Source of the DNA: Methylococcales symbiont of Iophon sp. n. MRB-2018
Lineage (GTDB): Bacteria > Pseudomonadota > Gammaproteobacteria > Methylococcales > Methylomonadaceae
NCBI GenBank assembly: GCA_003666325.1
Contig: QPIL01000119.1
Location: 21,870 to 85,869, forward strand
Direction of reading: 5' to 3'
Length of the DNA: 64,000 nucleotides
Part shown: positions 53,641 to 62,104 of the stretch, piece by piece
Layout: each line of letters begins with the position of its first letter
Numbering within the stretch: position 1 is the first letter of the stretch
Notes under the pieces: model-generated
Databases searched by the model: none
The model's input: the letters and a program-made list of their open reading frames with translations, nothing else
Told to the model about the DNA's origin: nothing
Position numbers and translations under genes: made by a program

Positions 53641-55210
53641 GGTGTTGCTTAAAAAGTAGATACAAAAATAGCGTAAATATCAACATTAGCAAGCTCCATT
53701 TCCAATAATTGCCCTGATTACTCAGCAGATAATAGCGCTCAATCTCCCTTTGATTAAGGCGAATATCGTTTTCTTGGGCGCTCAATAATAACCCGTATTT
53801 AGTATACTTCGCATACACAAAACCAATTTCTACCGCGTTTAGTTGGGCGTTTAAAACTGCCACTAATTGCCAATCAAATCGCTCATTTTCATTGTGTTTG
53901 GCGGCGAATAAAATTACATCAGTTGCACTGATTTCCACCTGCGAACCGTTGTCAATCGTGGGTTGCGGGTAGAGTTTTATGCTTAAAGTATTTTCCTCCC
54001 AAATCGTTGGCTGAATTTTTGTTTGGCTGATAATTTTGCTATTTTCTAAGTTTTTATTAACCAAAAACGCCGCACCACTTTTCGCTTCGTGCTGATGAAT
54101 AATGCCAATAAAATCAAAGTCAATAGTTGAGATGTTTTGATAAATTGCCTCAATTTCTGCCGCATAATCTCGCTTTACTGAGAGGAATCTAGCTTGAATA
54201 AAATCATCAGCACTGACCTCCACAAATTCGTCAGATTGATAGGCACGTTGTCGGTCTGCCAGATAACCAAGCAAAATCGCCAGCAACTGTTTAGATACGG
54301 GTTCTCCGCCACCTTCATCGCCGTATTTGAAAGGTATTTTTAATCCCGATGTTGAGCCACTGTCACTGCCAGGAAAATTGATATTCAGAGACTCAACAAA
54401 ATAAGCATCCTCAAGTCCTGAATATTTCGCCATCAGCCGCTCCATTTCCCTATACATTTCCCCGTCACCAAACCCTGATTGCGTGCCAAATTCGCTACCA
54501 TCACCCTTGCCAAAACCACGTCCATTCCCACTACTAAACTGTCCATCGGACTCACCTAAGAAAAAATCAACCTCCTCGCTCAAAACTCCTTGTTCGTCCT
54601 CAAACTCATCTAAATCATCATCCAATTCCGTCTCCATAAAATCTGGAAAAACCTCATCTTGACTTACAAGAGATGAAAAATCATCAGTACCAGCACCCGC
54701 CGTTTCAAGCCCCATAAAATGCCAATCACTCACTAAAACTTTGTGTTTTTTGAGGATAGATAGCACCAAATAATAATTTTTAATATGGTGAATATCCATC
54801 CGTATTCGGGTTTTTTTGTTAGCAACCAAGCCGCGTAAAAAATCGTCAAAGCGATTATCTTGCTGCAATAATTCCTCTTTTGACAAACTAAAATCTAACT
54901 TTTTACCATCGCCAGCGCTCTTAATTAGCAGCTGATTTTTAGCCATAACAATATAGGGAACTTTGGCATGTTGGGGGTGATTATAATCGTGCAACATCGC
55001 AGGGCTGCTACTCGGCAAGGCATTGGTGATAAACGAACTGCCAATTTCGCGCGCCATCACTGCCCCAATTTCGCTCACTTGTTGCAATTCATGCTCGGCA
55101 TCTTGCTGTTTAACGCTCAGCGACAGGGTAATCAAAATCAGCAAAACTACCACCCCGTTCGCCAAAATATCCGCTAAGGCAATGTGGTTGGTGTGGAGTT
55201 TAGAAGTCAT
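53630..55210 (-). CDS. Large ExbD/MotB-like protein with acidic linker
   Basis: The 526-residue protein has an N-terminal membrane helix (about 11-31, IALADILANGVVVLLILITL) with an Asp at its start, the position of the proton-carrying residue of MotB and ExbD. A periplasmic region follows with a very acidic stretch (about 195-220), a Gly-rich linker (SGNGRGFGKGDGSEFG, about 228-250) and a folded C-terminal part. A second membrane helix lies at the end (about 502-520, WSLLMLIFTLFLYLLF). No OmpA-like peptidoglycan-binding motif is seen. It overlaps the FGE-like gene by 11 bases and begins 2 bases after the next gene upstream. Confidence 0.8.
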   Translation of the reverse strand: MTSKLHTNHIALADILANGVVVLLILITLSLSVKQQDAEHELQQVSEIGAVMAREIGSSFITNALPSSSPAMLHDYNHPQHAKVPYIVMAKNQLLIKSAGDGKKLDFSLSKEELLQQDNRFDDFLRGLVANKKTRIRMDIHHIKNYYLVLSILKKHKVLVSDWHFMGLETAGAGTDDFSSLVSQDEVFPDFMETELDDDLDEFEDEQGVLSEEVDFFLGESDGQFSSGNGRGFGKGDGSEFGTQSGFGDGEMYREMERLMAKYSGLEDAYFVESLNINFPGSDSGSTSGLKIPFKYGDEGGGEPVSKQLLAILLGYLADRQRAYQSDEFVEVSADDFIQARFLSVKRDYAAEIEAIYQNISTIDFDFIGIIHQHEAKSGAAFLVNKNLENSKIISQTKIQPTIWEENTLSIKLYPQPTIDNGSQVEISATDVILFAAKHNENERFDWQLVAVLNAQLNAVEIGFVYAKYTKYGLLLSAQENDIRLNQREIERYYLLSNQGNYWKWSLLMLIFTLFLYLLFKQHHAK

Positions 55211-55212
55211 AT

Positions 55213-55722
55213 CTATTTAATTGTTTGCTTGATATAGGAAGGAAAATCGTCAATGCTAACCGATTTTAGCAATTCATTATTAGCAATAATCCAAGCGATG
55301 GACAGCGGCTTTTTAGGAAAAATTTGGCGCATACAATCCCGTCCAGCGCGCATGGTTAAGGTCGCATTTTCCACAATGGCGAACACTATTTGCTTTTTTT
55401 TGTCCGCATAAATTTGCCGTGCATAATTGACAAACGCAGAATTGGAAGCACAAATATTTTCCAAATCTACCTTTTTTTGCTGCTGGACAATCAGCATATA
55501 ACTCGGAAAAGCAATGACAATATAGCCTTCGCCACCTTTTTCCCATGATATTTTATACTCGCCTTCCTCAATTGTTTGCGCTAATCGCTGCTGAATTTGC
55601 GCCTCTGAGAAAATGTTGAGAATGACGAACAAAACCACCAGTAGGGCGAAAGTGCCGCCGAAAACTTCAATGATGGAAAAGTTGGAAAAGTGTTTGTGTT
55701 TGGTTCTAATTCTCGGTTTCAC
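55213..55722 (-). CDS. Small ExbD-like protein
   Basis: The 169-residue protein has one N-terminal membrane helix (about 16-38, FSIIEVFGGTFALLVVLFVI) with a Glu where the larger partner has Asp, followed by a periplasmic domain with several strands (YIVIAFPSYMLIV, KQIVFAIVENATL) and two or three cysteines. The fold and helix placement suggest an ExbD/TolR-type stator partner, though sequence similarity is weak. It overlaps the channel gene by 17 bases, so the two are translated together. Confidence 0.7.
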   Translation of the reverse strand: MKPRIRTKHKHFSNFSIIEVFGGTFALLVVLFVILNIFSEAQIQQRLAQTIEEGEYKISWEKGGEGYIVIAFPSYMLIVQQQKKVDLENICASNSAFVNYARQIYADKKKQIVFAIVENATLTMRAGRDCMRQIFPKKPLSIAWIIANNELLKSVSIDDFPSYIKQTIK

Positions 55723-56704
55723 TGTTTAACTGCTTTAATTGGTTGAAAATCCGCACTTCCATTGATTTGAGTAACACAAAAATCAAAGTTAGTATCAAAC
55801 CCAACGACAGCGCAATTAAAGTGGTGTCAAAGGCAATTCCAAGTGGGATAATAGCATCACCCAGACTCTTATTATTGGCAGTCAAACCATCTGGCGAGGC
55901 GATAATATCAGCGATATTTTCTGCCGATAGCGAAATACCAAGCACGGTGCCGATAAAGCCTAAAATCGGCAGAGCGTAGTTAATATAATTCGGTAGAATA
56001 TAAAAGGCATCGCTCTTTAGCCACACCTTATCCCAAAAATCATCCGTAGGTTTATCCAACATTACCAGCAACAGCGAGTGGCGATTTTGACTGCCCTCTT
56101 TGAGCAAAATCAGCCACTTACCGATGAGTAATAACAGCCCCCAATTAAACAGCAGCAAGGTCATCGGCGGGATGATGCCACGCTCCAATAATTTCGGCGC
56201 AATCCAGCTTAACGCATTCGCTGCCCCCTCATCCACCAATAACAATTCCAACACCGTTAAAATACACGCCACCAACAGGCATAGTGCTATTGACGGACGT
56301 AATAACACCTGATTTAGCTGCTGGTCTAAGCTTTGTTTTTTCTCAGTTTTGACTTGTGAGAGTAGCAAATAATAAACAAATAAAGCAAAAATCAACAACG
56401 CCGACAAAAATAATGTTTGGCTATCGGCATCGTTTCTAATTTCTGGCAAAAAATGACTGGTAATGCCATACAGTAGCAATAATTCATAACTCCCCAACAC
56501 CGTTAATACCACCAGAACCCCTATGGTAAGCGATTTTAACCAAATAATCAGTGCATCTTTATTTGCATAAATTTGCAACAACGGAGCGACTGTCACTAAC
56601 AAAAAACTAAGGGTTAAACTCAAAAATAGAGGGATAGAAAAAGCAACGCCTAGCATCCATGCCACGGTCGGAAACAGAATAAAATTGAGGATTATATTTA
56701 TCAT
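55706..56704 (-). CDS. MotA/TolQ/ExbB-type proton channel with extra N-terminal helices
   Basis: The 332-residue protein (ATG 56704; an upstream ATG at 56743 adds 13 residues) has about eight hydrophobic segments. The last two carry the family signature: LPILGFIGTVLGISLS and IPLGIAFDTTLIALSLGLILTLIFVLLKS, the pattern of the pore-lining helices of ExbB, TolQ and MotA. The preceding five or six helices are extra compared with ExbB (three). It starts the four-gene operon: channel, small ExbD-like, large ExbD-like, FGE-like. No flagellar, Tol or TonB genes are near. Zorya ZorA is another possible relative. Confidence 0.85.
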   Translation of the reverse strand: MINIILNFILFPTVAWMLGVAFSIPLFLSLTLSFLLVTVAPLLQIYANKDALIIWLKSLTIGVLVVLTVLGSYELLLLYGITSHFLPEIRNDADSQTLFLSALLIFALFVYYLLLSQVKTEKKQSLDQQLNQVLLRPSIALCLLVACILTVLELLLVDEGAANALSWIAPKLLERGIIPPMTLLLFNWGLLLLIGKWLILLKEGSQNRHSLLLVMLDKPTDDFWDKVWLKSDAFYILPNYINYALPILGFIGTVLGISLSAENIADIIASPDGLTANNKSLGDAIIPLGIAFDTTLIALSLGLILTLIFVLLKSMEVRIFNQLKQLNSETEN

Positions 56705-56886
56705 TGTGTGCTTGATTGGTGGAAAAAGTAGGTTTAAAATCATACCATTTTACAGAAGTATAGCAATACTAGCATAATGCTTAAAATAATTAGGGACGAA
56801 ACGAATCCCCCGCATTTGACTAGACGATACCGTCGCAGATTATAAACCTATTTTTCAAATAGCATTCAAATAAAGACAAAAACACT

Positions 56887-57880
56887 TCAAATAAGTGCAA
56901 CACTTCCATTCAAAAAATAGTCTTTGCCAGTCATCTGTGCAAAGACCTCAAATGGGGTTTTAAACCCCAAACATTTCCCAGGTCTATTATTCATTAAATC
57001 TGTTGCCCTAAATGCTTCTTTTTCACTCACCTTGTCCAAAACCATTTGCTTAGGAAAGAATTGCCTTAGCAAGCCATTATGGTTCTCGTTTAAGCCACGC
57101 TCCCAGCTATGATATGGCTTGGCAAAGTAGGTGTTACAACCTAATGTCTCAGCTAATTCATCATACCAACTAAACTCTCTGCCATTATCAAAAGTTAGGG
57201 TTTTAACCCAACTCTTAAGTGGTGTGAGCAGTTTGGTAATAGCATCATTTGCAGCCCGAGCGGTTTTGTTAGTAATAGGTAGTGCAAGATAAAGTCTGCT
57301 CTTGCGCTCAGCAAGGGTGGCAAAGCCACCCTTATGACCTTTGCCAATGACTAGGTCGACTTCCCAGTCGCCAATGCGGGAACGAGTATCAACAACACTA
57401 GGGCGTTTGTCAATATCAACACGATTAGGTATTCTACCTCGGTAATCATTTTTACCATAGCGTTTGCGGTATTTTTTGTGCTGGTGACGAAGGTATTTGT
57501 AAAGCTCACCGCCTATCGCTTTGTTTTGCAAAACAAAGCGATAGGCGGTTTCAGTGCTAATTTTAATCTTTTTATCCAACTCTAAACGCCCCACGATTTG
57601 TTCAGGACTCCAATATTCTTTTAGTTTTTCACAAATATAGTCTATGACTTCAGCGGTTAGTTTAATGTGTTTGTTTTTCTGTTGATGCCTTTGCTGTGCA
57701 AACTCATTTGCCTGTTTATGGCGATAACTTTTTTTTGCCAGTATTGCGCTTAATCTCACGGCTTATAGTTGATACTGACCTATTCAGCGTTTTAGCGATG
57801 AATCTGAGACTAAATGCTTGCTTTTTCATTAGATAAATATGGTATCTTTGTGCTTCGGTCAAATGGGTATATATTTTCAT
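56887..57880 (-). pseudogene. IS30 transposase with a frameshift in an A8 run
   Basis: From ATG 57880 the frame gives the helix-turn-helix part (MKIYTHLTEAQRYHIYLMKK, LNRSVSTISREIKRNTG) and stops at 57716. The rest continues in another frame: SYRHKQANEFAQQRH, STETAYRFVL, the catalytic GDWEVDLVIGKGHKG, LTFDNGREFS and the final Glu region WERGLNENHNGLLRQFFPK. The frames meet in a run of eight A residues (57729-57736); seven would restore the gene. The stop codon of the main frame (56887-56889) lies outside the inverted repeat. All DDE residues are present, so slippage could still give a working enzyme. Confidence 0.85.
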
Positions 57881-57956
57881 GTTTCACTCCTTTTTCTTGT
57901 CGGATTAAAGAGTGGCTAATATACCCTTTTGACCAACTAACGAGTGTTGCACTTAT
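56891..57956 (-). mobile_element. IS30-family insertion sequence
   Basis: The element is bounded by inverted repeats ATAAGTGCAACACT (56891-56904) and its complement AGTGTTGCACTTAT (57943-57956), 1066 bp apart, with an IS30-type transposase between them. No target-site duplication of 2-3 bp is evident at the ends, which suggests rearrangement since insertion. It forms the right edge of the ccm insertion. Confidence 0.85.
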
Positions 57957-58178
57957 GATGTGAATTCAAGAACTTATAATTACAGGTTTTAATAACTTAT
58001 GGACAATGCCAAACAAAGCGAGAGCTTAAAAGCCCTTGTATGATTAAGGTCACTGCCAAATAATAGAAAACTAAAATTTGAGTACCTACATAAAATGGCA
58101 CAGACCCTTTAATATGATTTACTTACCTAGTGAAAACTAAAATTTAATGACCCACTCTATTCAGCACAAACCAATGAT
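57957..58178. other. 222-bp junction between IS30 and ccmC
   Basis: It holds a copy of the dispersed repeat also seen at 27194 (57973-58022). The remainder is AT-rich and has a GAAAACTAAAATTT segment repeated twice (near 58066 and 58131). A new promoter for ccmC-I would be expected here. Confidence 0.5.
57973..58022. repeat. Dispersed repeat, copy 2
   Basis: TTATAATTACAGGTTTTAAT to GGACAATGCCAAACAAAGCG matches 27194-27264 with few changes. Confidence 0.75.
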
Positions 58179-58943
58179 ATGTCCATAATTCCAGCTCCAT
58201 TACTCCGATTTTATCATCGCATGGCTTCACCGCCACATTTTTACAACTTTGCTGATAAAATATTACCTTGGCTTGTAGTAATTTTTATTTTATTAGCAGT
58301 TTCAGGCTTATACATGGGCTTATACTTAGCGCCTACTGATTACCAACAAGGAGATAGCTATCGAATTATTTACATCCATGTCCCTGCCGCCTGGATGTCA
58401 TTATTCGTTTATGTGGTCATGGCCATTTCAGGTGCTATTGGATTAATATGGCGGTTAAAAATTGCCGATGTCGTTGCTATCAGTAGTGCACCTATTGGTG
58501 CAAGTTTTACCCTTATAGCTTTAGTGACAGGATCTTTGTGGGGTAAACCCATGTGGGGAACTTGGTGGGTGTGGGATGCACGATTAACATCGGAACTCAT
58601 ATTATTATTTTTATACCTAGGAATTATCAGCCTATATGGTGCGATTGAAGACAAACGAACAGGATCGCGAGCAATCTCAATTTTAGCCTTGGTAGGAGTA
58701 GTTAACATCCCAATTATTCACTATTCTGTAGAATGGTGGAATACCTTACACCAAGGAGCAACGGTAGCCAAAATGGATAAACCATCTATACATATTGACA
58801 TGTTGATCCCCTTGTTACTGATGGCGACAGCATTCAAATTCTATTATGGTATTGCCATGTTATTAGTGGCTAAAGTAGAAATATTAAAGCGTGAAAAAAA
58901 CAGCCAATGGGTGCAAAAGTTAGTGGAGGAAGCTAATGAATAG
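58179..58943 (+). CDS. ccmC: Heme exporter protein CcmC
   Basis: CcmC presents heme to CcmE. The 254-residue protein has six helices and the WWD-type tryptophan-rich motif GKPMWGTWWVWDARLTSELIL, with conserved histidines in IIYIHVPAAWMSLF and NIPIIHYSVEWWNTLHQGA. The stop overlaps the start of ccmD by eight bases. It is the first ccm gene after the insertion. The second ATG in MSIIPAPLLRFYHRM is an alternative. Confidence 0.97.
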   Translation: MSIIPAPLLRFYHRMASPPHFYNFADKILPWLVVIFILLAVSGLYMGLYLAPTDYQQGDSYRIIYIHVPAAWMSLFVYVVMAISGAIGLIWRLKIADVVAISSAPIGASFTLIALVTGSLWGKPMWGTWWVWDARLTSELILLFLYLGIISLYGAIEDKRTGSRAISILALVGVVNIPIIHYSVEWWNTLHQGATVAKMDKPSIHIDMLIPLLLMATAFKFYYGIAMLLVAKVEILKREKNSQWVQKLVEEANE

Positions 58944-59103
58944 CTTTAATGAATTTTTAGCTATGGGTGGTTATAGCATGTATGTCTGGCCTGCTTATGG
59001 CATTGCTTTTGTAGTATTACTATTAAATATAGTATTGCCACTTATGCAAAGAAAACAATTAATACGTGATCTAGCCTTAAAATGGAAACAAAACAAACAA
59101 TGA
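58936..59103 (+). CDS. ccmD: Heme exporter protein CcmD
   Basis: The 55-residue product starts MNSFNEFLAMGGYSMYVWPA and continues through a single membrane helix (AYGIAFVVLLLNIVLPLM) to a basic tail, the standard CcmD layout with the FLAMGGYxxYVW motif. CcmD stabilises the CcmABC complex with CcmE. It overlaps ccmC by 8 bases and ccmE by the ATGA at 59100. Confidence 0.95.
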   Translation: MNSFNEFLAMGGYSMYVWPAYGIAFVVLLLNIVLPLMQRKQLIRDLALKWKQNKQ

Positions 59104-59573
59104 CACCACTAAAAAAACAACGACTCATACTTATTTTACTGATGGTGGCAGGAGTTGCCACTGCGGTGACATTTGCTCTAAAAGCATTCAATCAAAATTT
59201 AATGTATTTTTTTTCAACCACGGAAGTGGTAGCAGGTAAAGCGCCAGAACAGGCCAAATTCCGTTTAGGTGGAATGGTTGTTGAAGGGAGCATTGAAAGA
59301 CCTGGCAACGGTCTGATGGTACGTTTTGTGTTAACCGATTACAGTAAGCAAGTAACGGTTGAGTACACAGGCATATTACCAGACTTGTTTAGAGAAGGGC
59401 AGGGCATCGTCGCCAATGGGCGGCTAAATCAGCACAATGTTTTTATCGCAGAAGAAGTGCTGGCAAAACACGATGAGAATTATATGCCCCCTGAAGTTGC
59501 TGAAAGTCTAAAAAACAAAGAAAAAAACCCAGAAGAACCACAAGCCACAAAACCACAAGCCACAAAACAATAA
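59100..59573 (+). CDS. ccmE: Periplasmic heme chaperone CcmE
   Basis: CcmE carries heme covalently bound to a histidine to the lyase. From ATG 59100 (ATGA overlap with ccmD) the protein has 157 residues: an N-terminal anchor (about 7-29), an OB-fold with KFRLGGMVVEGSIERPG and LPDLFREGQGIVANGRL, and EEVLAKHDENYMPPEV with the heme-binding His and Tyr. The tail PQATKPQATK comes from a short tandem repeat that continues into the gap before ccmF. An upstream ATG at 59082 is possible but less likely. Confidence 0.97.
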   Translation: MTPLKKQRLILILLMVAGVATAVTFALKAFNQNLMYFFSTTEVVAGKAPEQAKFRLGGMVVEGSIERPGNGLMVRFVLTDYSKQVTVEYTGILPDLFREGQGIVANGRLNQHNVFIAEEVLAKHDENYMPPEVAESLKNKEKNPEEPQATKPQATKQ

Positions 59574-59604
59574 ATCACAAGACCACAAATCACAGGACAA
59601 TAAA
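59540..59604. repeat. CCACAA-type imperfect tandem repeat at the ccmE/ccmF junction
   Basis: Units of 7-8 bp (CCACAAG, CCACAAAA, TCACAAGA, CCACAAAT, TCACAGGA) begin inside ccmE, pass its stop codon and end just before the ccmF start. Confidence 0.7.
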
Positions 59605-61581
59605 ATGATACCTGAAATAGGGCAGTTTGCTCTCATCCTCGCTTTGTTTATGGCGATAATACAAGGCATCGTTCCAATAATAGGAGCATATCGTTTAACG
59701 GGTGGTTGGGTTGCAATTGCACGGCCCTCAGCTTATGCCCAATTATTATTCATGTTGGTTTCTTATAGTTGCTTAAGCTACTCTTTTTTAGTGCATGACT
59801 TCTCAGTCTTATATGTAGCCAACCATTCCAATACCGCATTACCCGTCTTGTATTTGATCTCCGGTGTTTGGGGTGCGCACGAAGGCTCATTACTATTATG
59901 GGCATTAGTTCTATCTATTTGGACAGGCTTAGTTGCCGCCTTTAGTAAAAGCGTTCCAGAAACAACAATCGCGCGTGTTTTAGGAGTAATGGGACTCATC
60001 AGTATTGGTTTTATCCTCTTTTTATTACTCACCTCAAATCCTTTTGAGCGTATATTTCCAGCCCCACTTGAAGGAGGTGACTTAAACCCTTTATTACAAG
60101 ATCCGGGCTTAATCATTCACCCACCCATGCTTTATATGGGTTACGTTGGTTTTTCAGTAGCCTTTGCATTCTCCATCGCAGCCTTATTAGAAGGACGGTT
60201 AGACTCAGCCTGGGCAAGATGGTCAAGACCTTGGACAAACATAGCCTGGATGTTTTTAACACTAGGTATCGCCCTAGGCAGTTGGTGGGCGTATTACGAA
60301 CTAGGCTGGGGTGGCTGGTGGTTTTGGGACCCAGTTGAAAACGCCTCATTTATGCCGTGGTTAGTTGGCACCGCACTTATACATTCTTTAGCCGCCAGTG
60401 AAAAACGCGGTGTATTCAAAACATGGACAGTATTACTAGCCATTCTAACTTTCTCCCTGAGTTTGCTAGGGACATTTCTAGTGCGATCAGGAGTACTAAC
60501 CTCAGTCCATGCTTTTGCCAGTGATCCAGCGCGTGGATTATTTATATTGATATTTCTAACGATTGTTGTCGGTAGCTCATTATTACTTTATGCCATTAGA
60601 GTACCAAAAGTTAAAAACAGCGTAAGATTTGAACTGATCTCGCGTGAATCCGCCTTATTACTAAATAATGTCTTATTAGTAGCAACCGCAGCCAGCATTT
60701 TATTAGGCACACTATACCCATTAGTGATTGACGCACTAGGCATGGGTAAAATTTCCGTAGGTCCCCCATATTTTAATGCTATTTTTATCCCCTTAATGGC
60801 ACCGCTAACAGTGACAGTGGGGTTAGGCATGTTAATTCGCTGGAAAGGTGATGATATAAAAGCATTGGCTTGGCGATTAAAAGGAATGATAATCGCCTGT
60901 GTGGGTATTGGCTTTTTAACACCATTAGCCATGCCATTTTATTCATGGACTGCTGGTTTAGGTGTCACTTTGGCTTTATGGACAATGGCGACAGTTGTTT
61001 TATCATTTGTTGACAGACTGGGTAGTAAAGGCATGAGTTGGCAACGATTAAAAACAATTCCTGCTGGTTTTTATGGCATGACAGTAGCGCATTTAGGGAT
61101 TTCTGTTTTTGTTATTGGTATTACCTTTACATCAATTTATACCATAGCAAAAGATGTTCGTATGGAACCTGGTGACACCTTGGAAATGTCAGGATATAGC
61201 TTTGAATTTAATGGAGTAACAAAAACCCAAGGACCCAATTATCTTGCACTTGAAGGTAAATTTACGGTCACTGTTGATGGCGAACAAGTAGCCATTCTCA
61301 AGCCGCAAAAAAGGGAATATCGGGTACAAAAAATGCCGATGACAGAAGCAGCAATAGATGCAGGTTTAACCAGAGATTTGTTTGTGGCAATTGGTGAACC
61401 ATTGGGCAATGAAGGTGCATGGAGTCTGCGTATTCACTATAAATCCTTTATTCGTTGGATTTGGCTAGGTGCCATATTTATGGGGCTTGGTGGTTTAATT
61501 GCGACGACTGATAAGCGTTATCGTAAAGCCAGTCTAAAAAAGAAAAACGAATCTAAAGAAGAGACTAATGTTAATGCTTAA
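59605..61581 (+). CDS. ccmF: Cytochrome c heme lyase CcmF
   Basis: CcmF reduces and attaches heme to apocytochrome c with CcmH and CcmI. The 658-residue polytopic protein has VWGAHEGSLLLWALVLS, the WWD motif WGGWWFWDPVENASFMPWLVGTALIHS and the conserved histidines (NHSNTALPVLYL, LIIHPPMLYMGYVGF, SGVLTSVHAFASDP, TVAHLGISVFV). Length is typical. Its stop overlaps the start of ccmG by 14 bases. Confidence 0.98.
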   Translation: MIPEIGQFALILALFMAIIQGIVPIIGAYRLTGGWVAIARPSAYAQLLFMLVSYSCLSYSFLVHDFSVLYVANHSNTALPVLYLISGVWGAHEGSLLLWALVLSIWTGLVAAFSKSVPETTIARVLGVMGLISIGFILFLLLTSNPFERIFPAPLEGGDLNPLLQDPGLIIHPPMLYMGYVGFSVAFAFSIAALLEGRLDSAWARWSRPWTNIAWMFLTLGIALGSWWAYYELGWGGWWFWDPVENASFMPWLVGTALIHSLAASEKRGVFKTWTVLLAILTFSLSLLGTFLVRSGVLTSVHAFASDPARGLFILIFLTIVVGSSLLLYAIRVPKVKNSVRFELISRESALLLNNVLLVATAASILLGTLYPLVIDALGMGKISVGPPYFNAIFIPLMAPLTVTVGLGMLIRWKGDDIKALAWRLKGMIIACVGIGFLTPLAMPFYSWTAGLGVTLALWTMATVVLSFVDRLGSKGMSWQRLKTIPAGFYGMTVAHLGISVFVIGITFTSIYTIAKDVRMEPGDTLEMSGYSFEFNGVTKTQGPNYLALEGKFTVTVDGEQVAILKPQKREYRVQKMPMTEAAIDAGLTRDLFVAIGEPLGNEGAWSLRIHYKSFIRWIWLGAIFMGLGGLIATTDKRYRKASLKKKNESKEETNVNA

Positions 61582-62104
61582 ATTTATCACCCCATTGATC
61601 TTATTTATAGCCATGGTAATTTTTTTAGCAATGGGTTTAAGTTTAAACCCTAGAGATATTCCATCGCCACTGATTAATAAGCCCGCACCTGAGTTTTCTT
61701 TACCTATTTTAGCGACACCAGAAAAAGTATTAAGCAAAGCTGATATGGCAGAAAAAGTCTGGCTACTTAATGTATGGGCATCTTGGTGTAGCTCCTGTCG
61801 TGCGGAACATCCAGTATTTAATGAATTGGTAAAAATGAACATTGTTCCGATAATAGGTTTGAACTATAAAGATGAACCTTGGGCAGCACAAAAATGGTTG
61901 AATCAATTAGGCAATCCTTATCAAGTAAGTATTATGGATCGCGAAGGGCGTACAGGTATTGACTATGGTGTTTATGCTGTACCTGAAACTTTTGTAATTG
62001 ATAAAAAAGGCTTGATACGCTACAAACATACTGGTGTAGTCAAATGGAATGATGTACAGCAAACTTTATTACCCATGATTAAACAATTAAACGCAGAAAT
62101 CTAA
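61568..62104 (+). CDS. ccmG: Thiol:disulfide interchange protein CcmG/DsbE
   Basis: CcmG keeps apocytochrome CXXCH thiols reduced. The 178-residue protein has an N-terminal membrane anchor (about 8-26) and a thioredoxin domain with LLNVWASWCSSCRAEHPVF (CxxC = CSSC, where WCPTC/WCxxC is common), GLNYKDEPWAAQKWLNQLGNPY and the cis-Pro loop YAVPETFVIDKKG. It shares one base with ccmH (TAATG). The ATG at 61574 is an alternative start. Confidence 0.97.
   Translation: MLMLKFITPLILFIAMVIFLAMGLSLNPRDIPSPLINKPAPEFSLPILATPEKVLSKADMAEKVWLLNVWASWCSSCRAEHPVFNELVKMNIVPIIGLNYKDEPWAAQKWLNQLGNPYQVSIMDREGRTGIDYGVYAVPETFVIDKKGLIRYKHTGVVKWNDVQQTLLPMIKQLNAEI

Noticed and set aside
52132..56743. Calling the motor-like operon a Zorya defence system or flagellar MotAB
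   Set aside because: There is no OmpA-like peptidoglycan-binding motif in either ExbD-like protein, no ZorC, ZorD helicase or ZorE nuclease, and no flagellar gene. The FGE-like gene does not fit Zorya.
57716..57880. A separate small regulator gene upstream of the IS30 transposase frame
   Set aside because: The 54-residue frame is the helix-turn-helix start of the same transposase, separated only by the A8 frameshift.
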